Of a DNA stretch of 64,000 bases, positions 57,672 through 64,000 are shown one piece after another. The translations under genes were made by a program, and so were the position numbers. Origin of the DNA: JAMXLO01 sp963776505 (GTDB lineage: Bacteria; Pseudomonadota; Alphaproteobacteria; Acetobacterales; Acetobacteraceae); contig CAVZNH010000076.1 in assembly GCA_963776505.1 (NCBI GenBank), forward strand, positions 59,687 through 123,686. Reading direction: 5' to 3'. The notes beneath the pieces were generated by a model. The model saw nothing but the letters and a program-made list of their open reading frames with translations. It did not search any database and had not been told where the DNA came from. How positions within the stretch are numbered: position 1 is the stretch's first letter; every line of letters starts with the position of its first letter.

Positions 57672-58065
57672 ATGGAGACGAGTGCACAGGCCTACGGTCG
57701 TGCCCTCACTGTGTGGGGCCAATGGCTCCGCCAGTATCGTCATACGCGTACACCGCGGGCACTGCAGACCGCCCTCACCTGCCGCGAGATCGCGGCGGAG
57801 AAACTGGTCATCTGGCACGCAGACCTGAAGTTGATCCAATCAGCAATGCAGGCGGAACGAGCCGAGCGAGTAGCGCGGACCGAGCTGTCCCTCGACGAGA
57901 TCAGACGTGAGATCGAGAGCGAGGAGCGGGTACCTGGGCGCGGCCGGGCTCGCGCCTGACACGGTGATGATCGCGTGGCCCGGCGATTTTGCCGACGATG
58001 ATGCCGAAGACGCTCCAGACGGGGCGCTGGGTGCGGCCCAAGCGGAAGTGGCCCACTTACAGTAG
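57672..58065 (+). pseudogene. Hypothetical protein, about 130 residues, frameshifted
   Basis: ATG 57672 opens METSAQAYGRALTVWGQWLR and a long helical stretch (RALQTALTCREIAAEKLVIW, ELSLDEIRREIESE). Near 57925 coding-like sequence moves to another frame: SGYLGAAGLAPDTVMIAWPG, then an acidic DFADDDAEDAPDG and a stop at 58065. The two parts together look like one coiled-coil-containing protein. Not recognised. Confidence 0.4.
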
Positions 58066-58123
58066 CACCCGACGCCTGGCACCCCTTACCGATCCAGCCG
58101 AGAACCGCGAGGTCACCGAAGCC

Positions 58124-59176
58124 TTAGCGCACCACGCGCAGCGCGGGACGTACCCGAGCAGCCAAGCGGCGATACAGCGCCAGATAGTCCTCGGCCATGC
58201 GCTCGGCGCTGAACCGGTGCTCGAAGCAGCGGCGTACCTCGGCGCGGGACAGATCCGCAACCTGACGGAGTGCCGCGACCGCCTCTGCCTCGTCTTCCAC
58301 GATCAGCCCGGTAACGCCGTGCTCGATGATCTCCGGCACCGAGCCGCGATTGAATGCGATCACCGGCGTGCCGCAGGCCATCGCCTCGATCATCACCAGC
58401 CCGAACGGCTCCGGCCAGTCGATCGGCACCAGCAGCGCGATGGCACCGCTGAGGAAGTCCGGCTTCTCCGCATCGCTGATCTCGCCGATCAGTTCGACAT
58501 TGCGACCATCGATCATCGGCCGGATCGTGTCGCGAAAATAAGCTTCGTCCACACGATCCACCTTGGCGGCGATCTTCAGCGGAATGCCGGCCGCGCGGGC
58601 GATCCGGATCGCACGATCCGGCCGCTTTTCCGGACAGATGCGACCGAGGAACGCCAGGTAGCTCGGCGCGACATTGCGTGGCCTCAACAGGTCCACAGGC
58701 AACCCATGTTGCACGGTCGCGATGAAGTTGGAATCCGGCAAGGGGAGCCGCTGGGCGTCAGAGATCGATACCAGCGGAACGTTCGGGAAACACTCATAAA
58801 CCGGCCGCAGCTCGGGCAGATCGAGCCGCCCATGCAGCGTGGTCAAGAAGGGCGTGTCCTGCCGGCTGAATACCGAGAATGGCCAGTAGTCGAGGTGGCA
58901 ATGCAGCACGTCGAACTCATCGGCGCGCTGGCAGACCTGCTCCAGCATCAGCATGTGGGGGGCGATCGCATCCCGGATCGTGGCATCGAAGCGCAGCGCG
59001 CAGGGCCACATAGGCGCAAGCTCGGCGCTCGTGCGTGAGTCACCGCTGGCGAACAAGGTCACGTCATGGCCCATGGCAACCAGTTGCTCGGTCAGGAACG
59101 AGACGACGCGCTCGGTCCCTCCGTAAAGGCGGGGGGGCACTGACTCGGTCAGCGGAGCGATCTGGGCAATTCGCAT
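58124..59176 (-). CDS. Glycosyltransferase family 4 protein
   Basis: A 350-residue GT-B glycosyltransferase. The N-terminal domain begins RIAQIAPLTESVPPRLYGGT with the PPRLYGGTER acceptor loop, then VLHCHLDYWPF. The C-terminal domain has LAFLGRICPEKRPDRAI and the nucleotide-sugar-binding LVPIDWPEPFGLVMIEAMAC with the E-x7-E motif, followed by GTPVIAFNRGSVPEII. It uses an NDP-sugar to build a glycan or glycolipid; the acceptor is not known. It is divergent from otsA with about 180 bases between the starts. Confidence 0.9.
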   Translation of the reverse strand: MRIAQIAPLTESVPPRLYGGTERVVSFLTEQLVAMGHDVTLFASGDSRTSAELAPMWPCALRFDATIRDAIAPHMLMLEQVCQRADEFDVLHCHLDYWPFSVFSRQDTPFLTTLHGRLDLPELRPVYECFPNVPLVSISDAQRLPLPDSNFIATVQHGLPVDLLRPRNVAPSYLAFLGRICPEKRPDRAIRIARAAGIPLKIAAKVDRVDEAYFRDTIRPMIDGRNVELIGEISDAEKPDFLSGAIALLVPIDWPEPFGLVMIEAMACGTPVIAFNRGSVPEIIEHGVTGLIVEDEAEAVAALRQVADLSRAEVRRCFEHRFSAERMAEDYLALYRRLAARVRPALRVVR

Positions 59177-59358
59177 GATCGTGAAGCCTCTCTCGATGTG
59201 ATGTCACGCAACAGCGATCTCGCCGGAAGTTCGGGCTTTTCTGCGGCAGGAGTTGGCGCTGGCCATGGATCACGGCGAAGTTACCGGGTGGCCGGCATCC
59301 GCACGGTATCGTTGTGCGTTGTCCCTGCGGTAAGGCACGCCAGCGGCCGGGAGGGAAT

Positions 59359-60774
59359 TTGGGGCGCCTCGTTATAGTGTCCAACCGAGTTCCGTTGCCT
59401 TCTGAGCGGGGGCCGCGGGCTGGTGGACTGGCCGTTGCACTTGCGGATGCATTGCGCCCCGGATCGGTCTGGTTCGGCTGGAGCGGCAGGCGCTCCGGCT
59501 CAGCCGACGGAGAAGTGCGGCTGCAGCGCGCGGAGGGCACGACCTACGCCACGATCGATCTGACCGAGGCGGAATACCGCTCGTTCTATGTCAATTTCGC
59601 CAACGGCGCGCTGTGGCCGCTGCTGCATTTCCGCCTCGGGCTGGTGCAGTTCCGGCGGGAGGACTACGAGGGCTATCGCGCCGTCAACCGTCGGTTCGCC
59701 CAGGCGCTGGCCAAGTTGCTGCGCGAGGACGATCTGGTCTGGGTGCACGACTATCACCTGTTCCTGCTTGCCGAGGAACTGCGTCTGCTGGGCGTGCGCA
59801 ATCGCATCGGGTTTTTCCTGCATACCCCCTTTGTTCCGCCGGCGCTGCTGCACGTATTGCCGCGCGCCGCCGAACTGCTGCGCGCCATGTGCGCGTTCGA
59901 TGTCGTGGGCTTTCATACCCGGACCTATCAGCGTGCGTTCCTCGACTGCGTGCAGGAGATCCTCCATGGCACGCGAGTCGGAGACGGCGGGTTCATGTTC
60001 GCAGGCCGCCACGTGCTGGCGATCGTCGATCCGATCGGCATCGACGCGGCCAGTTTCGCCGACACCGCCGCGCGCGCCGACCGAAGCGCCGAGACGGCGC
60101 GGCTGCGCGAGAGCCTCGGCGGGCGGGCGTTGGCCATCGGTGTCGATCGGCTCGACTATTCCAAGGGTCTGGTCAACCGTTTCGAGGCATTCGGCCGGCT
60201 GTTGGGCAAATATCCCGAACATCGCCGTCAGGTCAGCTTCCTCCAGATCGCCGCGCGGTCGCGCGAGGAGTCCGGCAGCTACCAGCGTCTGCGACGCGAG
60301 CTCGATCGGATCGTCGGCGACACCAACGGCCGGTTCTCCGAATTCGACTGGGTGCCGTTGCGCTACATGACGACAACGGTGCGCCGGAGCATCCTTGCCG
60401 GCTTCTTTCGGATTGCCCGCCTCGGCGTGGTGACGCCGCTGCGCGACGGCATGAACCTGGTGGCGAAGGAATATATCGCGGCGCAGGACCCGGCCGATCC
60501 CGGCGTGCTGATCCTGTCGCGCTTCGCCGGCGCGGCCGAGGAACTGACCGAGGCGCTGATCGTCAATCCGTTCGACGCCGAAGAGATCGCCGATGCGATG
60601 CATGAGGGCCTGATGATGCCGTTGGCCGAGCGGCTGCGGCGTTATGGCGCTCTGCGCGAGCGCGTGTGGGACACGACGGCGCACAAGTATTGCGCGCGTT
60701 CCTGGCGTATCTGGAGCACGAGGAACGGCCGGTGCCGCGGTTCAGGCTGCAGGTCGCGTCGTAGCTGGTCGTAG
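59359..60774 (+). CDS. otsA: Alpha,alpha-trehalose-phosphate synthase (GT20)
   Basis: OtsA makes trehalose-6-phosphate from UDP-glucose and glucose-6-phosphate. The start RLVIVSNRVPLPSERGPRAG has the N-terminal loop, then WVHDYHLFLLAEELR, GFFLHTPFVPPALL, VDRLDYSKGLVNRFEAF and RDGMNLVAKEYIAAQ with the UDP-binding residues. A TTG at 59359 with GGGAGG just upstream gives the usual N-terminus; a GTG at 59314 is in frame. Near 60690 the frame shifts: the expected end (FLAYLEHEERPVPRFRLQ, stop at 60764) lies in another frame, so the literal product has about 28 altered residues. The catalytic core is intact. No otsB phosphatase gene is nearby. Confidence 0.9.
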   Translation: MGRLVIVSNRVPLPSERGPRAGGLAVALADALRPGSVWFGWSGRRSGSADGEVRLQRAEGTTYATIDLTEAEYRSFYVNFANGALWPLLHFRLGLVQFRREDYEGYRAVNRRFAQALAKLLREDDLVWVHDYHLFLLAEELRLLGVRNRIGFFLHTPFVPPALLHVLPRAAELLRAMCAFDVVGFHTRTYQRAFLDCVQEILHGTRVGDGGFMFAGRHVLAIVDPIGIDAASFADTAARADRSAETARLRESLGGRALAIGVDRLDYSKGLVNRFEAFGRLLGKYPEHRRQVSFLQIAARSREESGSYQRLRRELDRIVGDTNGRFSEFDWVPLRYMTTTVRRSILAGFFRIARLGVVTPLRDGMNLVAKEYIAAQDPADPGVLILSRFAGAAEELTEALIVNPFDAEEIADAMHEGLMMPLAERLRRYGALRERVWDTTAHKYCARSWRIWSTRNGRCRGSGCRSRRSWS

Positions 60775-60902
60775 CAATCGGCGCCGGATCAGCGGCGCTC
60801 CGACAACTTATCTCCTTATTCCTGCCGTATCCGGTCATTGCGATTGGCCTTGCTTGCAGCGTGTCGGGCAATGGCGGACCACCAAAGGGAGATCTGAATA
60901 TC

Positions 60903-61203
60903 ATGCAGCGTTTGATCGCACCCATCGCAGCGGCTCTCGGGATGGTGCTGGCATTGTCCGCTTGCACCGACCCGTACGATCCGGCCAGCGCGCCGTGGGC
61001 GGCGGACTGCTCGGCGCCGGCACCGGCGCGGCGATCGGCGGCATTGCGGGCGGCGGACGCGGCGCCGCTACGGGTGCGCTGATCGGTGGCGCGGTGGGCG
61101 CCGTCGGCGGCGCCGCTACGACGCCGCGGCCGCCGCCGCCCGCGTATTATTCGGCACGCCGCCGCCTCCCGGGCTACTACTCGCCCCGCCGCCCAGCTAC
61201 TAG
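60903..61203 (+). pseudogene. Glycine-zipper lipoprotein, frameshifted
   Basis: The start gives a lipoprotein signal (MQRLIAPIAAALGMVLALSACTDPYDP, lipobox LSAC). After a shift near 60990 the Gly-rich zipper AVGGGLLGAGTGAAIGGIAG and GALIGGAVGAVGGAATTP follows. A final shift near 61150 leads to a PPPPGYYSPPPP-like tail and a stop at 61203. Relatives (YMGG/OmpA-linker-like proteins) are outer-membrane stress lipoproteins. The 3' end overlaps the convergent SMP-30 gene by four bases. Confidence 0.6.
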
Positions 61204-62067
61204 GCGTCGGCGAACATCGCGACCGGTGCGCCGCGGACCGGTGCATCGGCGCGGAACAGTCCGCCCAGCGTCGGATGCTGCGGCAGTGCTTCGGCGGACG
61301 GCCCTCCCGCAGCGACGTCACATAGAGGTGGCGTTCCGCAAAGCACGGCATGGTCGGGCCGGGCACCGGGAACGGCAGCTTGCTCAGCAACGCGCCGGAG
61401 GGCGAGAAGCGGTTGATGCAGCCGGCGGACGGGCCGGCCGACCAATAGGCGCCTGCCGCATCGACCGCAGCGCCGTCGGGGCGGCCGTCCTCGTTGGACA
61501 GCGTCGCCAGCACACGGTGGTTGGCAAGCGCCCCGCTGCGGGTGTCGAAGTCCCATGCCTCGATGATACCGGCGGTCGTGTCCGAGTGGTACATGACGCT
61601 GCCATCGGGCGACCAGGCGAGGCCGTTGGAGACCGCGTAGCCCTCGGCCTTGCGCTCGATGCGGCCCTGCGGCGTGACGCGGTAGAGCGCGGCGGTCTTC
61701 TGGCGCGGCGTGTTTTCGTCCATGCTGCCGACCCAGAAGCAGCCGTCGGGGCCGACCTTGCCGTCGTTGAAGCGATTGGTCGGCGGTTCGTCCACCGGCT
61801 CGGTCAGTTGCTCGATCGCTTGGTGCGCGGATCGAACAGCACCACGTGATGGCGCAGCGCGACGACGAAGCGGCCGGAGCGGCAAAGGCCAAAACTGCCG
61901 ACGACTTCCGGGAAGTCCCACGTCGTGCGGGCGCCATCGTCCACCGAGAGCGCGTTGATGCGCTTGCCGGGGATGTCGCAGAACAACAGCCGGCGGGTGG
62001 AGGCGTCCCAAACTGGGGACTCGGCGACGCCGCAACGGGAATCCCAGACGAGTTCGAATTCGGTCAT
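61200..62067 (-). pseudogene. SMP-30/gluconolactonase family protein, frameshifted
   Basis: The start at 62067 gives MTEFELVWDSRCGVAESPVW, a first blade with the Glu metal ligand (AESPVW). After a shift near 61815 come RFNDGKVGPDGCFWVGSMDE and AVSNGLAWSPDGSVMYHSDT with the NDGK and SNGL/D metal-site signatures of six-bladed propellers. A second shift near 61280 separates the last 25 residues. Family members hydrolyse sugar lactones with a divalent metal. Its start lies three bases from the stop of the solute-binding protein gene. Confidence 0.75.
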
Positions 62068-62069
62068 GA

Positions 62070-63637
62070 TCAACTCCGCTGTATGTTCCAGAACACCGGA
62101 TTGCCCGGCAGCACGCCAGTCAGGTTGGCCTGATATGCGGTCGGCTGGAAGGACTGGCCGAGCGGGATGTAGGGGACGTCCTGGAACACCCGAAGCTGCA
62201 TCTGCTCCGCCAGCTCTTCTGCGCTGCGAGGTCTGCCGCCTTGAACCAGGCATCGCGAGCTCCTCGATCTTGGGCTGGTTGGCCAGCCCGGCGCGGCGGC
62301 CTCGCCGTTGCCGCGCAGGAAGATGTGGCCGGCGGGATTGATCATGTCGAGCCCGCTCCAACTTGTATGGAAAATGCTCCAGCCTCCCTGCGCCACCGGG
62401 TCCATCTTGGCGCGGCGGCCGCACGAGCGTCGCCCAGTCCATCGCCTGGCGCATCGACGTTCATGCCAGGTGGCGCAGCGTGTCGGCGGTGATGTCGGCC
62501 AGCGCCTTGGACCAGGCGATGTCGGTCGGTGTCAGCAGCACCACCTTCTCGCCCTGGTAGCCGGCGGCCTCCAGATCGCGCTTCACCTTGGCGGGGTCGC
62601 GCTTCGCCGGTGAGCACCTCCATCCCGGCATCGGAGGCGAGCGGCGTGTTCGGGACGTGAACACGCCGCACTGCACGTGCCACAACGTCTCGTCGGTGCC
62701 AACCATGCCGGTCATGTAGTCCGACTGTTCGACCGCGCCGAGCAACGCGCGCCGGATCGCCGGATTGTCGAACGGCGGGTTGAGCTGGTTGAAGCGCATC
62801 GTGGCCATCGAAGCCGGTGGGGTCGATGTTCTCCACCTTCACGCTCTGCTTGCGCAGCAGCGGCAGCAGGTCGGCTTGCGGCGCCAGCCACCAGTCGATC
62901 TCGCCATTCTGCACCGCGGCGGCGACTGTGCCGGGATCGGGGATGATGTGCCACTCGATGCGGTCGAAATAGGCGATCTTCGGGCCGGCGGTGCCGTCGG
63001 GCGTGCCGTTCGGGCGCGGTACATATCTCGGTTGCGCTCATAGACCACGCGCGAACCGGGGACGCGTTCGTCCGCCTTGTACGGTAGGGGCCGCTGCCGA
63101 CCATTTCGGTGACCTGCTTGTAGGGTCGGTGGCGGCGAGCCGCTCGGGCATGATCGGGCACATGCTGGGCGGCGTCTTTGCCAGCGCGTCCGGCAGCAGC
63201 GGGAACGGATATTTCAGGCGGAACCGGATGGTCTTGTCTCGGGGGCGCTGATTCGTCGGTGGCGGCGAGCAGTGCCTGGCCGAATCCGTCGCGCGCACCC
63301 CAGCGCTTGATGGAGGCAACGCAGTCGCGCGCCAGCACCTGGGTGCCGTCGTGGAACATCAGATCAGGGCGCAGCGTGATGCGCCAGGTCTTGCCGTCCG
63401 TCCTCGCTGACCGCGCCTTCGGCCATCTGCGGCTGCCTTGTATTGGCGGTCGAGACCGAACAGCGTGTCGAACACCAGGAAGCCGTGGTCGCGCGTCTGG
63501 TAGGTGGTAGTCCAGATCGGGTCGAGCACGGCGAGGTCCGCCTGCGGCACGAACTTCATCACACTGGGATGCTTCGCCACGCGCGATCGCGGGCACGGCC
63601 AGGGCGGCAGTGAAGCGAGGAAGGTGCGACGACGCAT
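62070..63637 (-). pseudogene. ABC transporter substrate-binding protein, family 5, multiply frameshifted
   Basis: The start at 63637 gives a twin-arginine-like leader (MRRRTFLASL...LAVPAIARGEA). Pieces in at least three frames follow the family-5 order: MKFVPQADLAVLDPIWTTTY, TRDHGFLVFDTLFGLD, WRITLRPDLMFHDGTQVLAR, FNQLNPPFDNPAIRRALLGA, GYQGEKVVLLTPTDIAWSKA and the C-terminal FQDVPYIPLGQSFQPTAYQA ending at 62070. More than six frame changes are needed, the highest density in the window. Together with the SMP-30 gene it forms a small catabolic unit. Confidence 0.7.
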
Positions 63638-63699
63638 GGTAGCCTCCGGGCGAGTGCGAAGGAGAGTATGATACCCTACTTGCGAGATGAGGGCTGACA

Positions 63700-64000
63700 A
63701 TGAGCGAAACCAGCATTTCGTCCGCGCCACGCCGGCATCAGCACGTGTTCCTCGGCGTCGGAGCACGAGGCGAGCGAGCGCAGAACCTGGGCCGTGATCT
63801 GGCTGTGCGGCGTGATGATGATTGCCGAGATCGTCGGCGGCCTGCTGTTCGGCTCGATCGCGCTGGTGGCCGATGGCATGCACATGAGCACGCACGCCGG
63901 CGCACTGCTGCTCGCCGCACTCGCTTACAGTTACGCGCGCAGGCATGCCGATGATCCACGCTTCACGTTCGGGACCGGCAAACTGGGCGACCTCGCCGGG
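63700..64000 (+). pseudogene. Cation diffusion facilitator (CDF) transporter, frameshifted, cut by the window end
   Basis: ATG 63700 opens MSETSISSAPRRHQHVFLGV. A shift near 63760 leads to RRTWAVIWLCGVMMIAEIVG, GLLFGSIALVADGMHMSTHA and YARRHADDPRFTFGTGKLGD, which are TM1, TM2 with the HD-type metal-site (ADGMHMSTHA) and the start of TM3 of DmeF-type CDF proteins. They export Co/Ni/Zn in exchange for protons. The remainder is outside the window. Confidence 0.7.

Noticed and set aside
57989..59038. 349-codon plus-strand frame opposite the GT4 gene
   Set aside because: Its residues are the antisense of a clear glycosyltransferase; no motif or ribosome site.
59500..60684. 394-codon minus-strand frame opposite otsA
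   Set aside because: Antisense shadow; otsA has the full set of GT20 motifs.

Overview
The window is a GC-rich alphaproteobacterial chromosome segment, most likely Acetobacteraceae/Rhodospirillales. The main evidence is the conserved origin-proximal order mnmG-rsmG-parA-parB followed by a convergent DUF3576-leuS-lptE-holA operon, with two parS-like sites at the 5' end of rsmG. This 9 kb block (24.4-33.4 kb) has no frame break.

Layout. 1-5.2 kb: a broken DUF1186/SEC-C gene, a broken PhyH oxygenase, a DUF255 thioredoxin-like gene and intact mnmE. 5.2-24.4 kb: an accessory catabolic/transport region between mnmE and mnmG. It holds a GH13 enzyme; a seven-gene minus-strand operon (solute-binding protein, gamma-glutamyltransferase, CDP-diacylglycerol diphosphatase, LLM oxidoreductase, P-loop kinase, LLM oxidoreductase, alpha/beta hydrolase); a Rieske oxygenase between two related DUF6134 pseudogenes; two divergent MFS transporters; a thiolase-like/DUF35 pair; and a DedA protein. 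33.5-37.7 kb: a TPR/SPINDLY glycosyltransferase and a decayed porin.

37.8-46.7 kb: a candidate integrated replicative element. It has a small serine resolvase, an orphan DNA methyltransferase, an AlpA-like HTH protein and a fused primase-polymerase/DUF927 helicase. Directly downstream of the helicase gene lies a cluster of GCCCGACC repeats in both orientations. A 1.37 kb segment holding the 3' end of this replication gene, the repeat cluster and a 76-codon gene is present twice in inverted orientation, flanking the rest of the element.

46.7-56.7 kb: a pile of transposable elements: IS21-like istA/istB, a group II intron with a broken maturase, an IS5 fragment, and an IS66 unit whose tnpB is split by a serine-recombinase element that can be excised on paper to restore the gene exactly. 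A tRNA-Cys gene follows.

57-64 kb: small hypothetical genes, a GT4 glycosyltransferase divergent from otsA, a glycine-zipper lipoprotein, an SMP-30 protein, a second badly broken solute-binding protein and a CDF metal transporter that runs off the end.

About half of the genes carry frameshifts. They spare the housekeeping block and most transposase genes, and at least one is shared by both arms of the inverted repeat. This argues for real decay of accessory genes, but assembly indels cannot be excluded from sequence alone.
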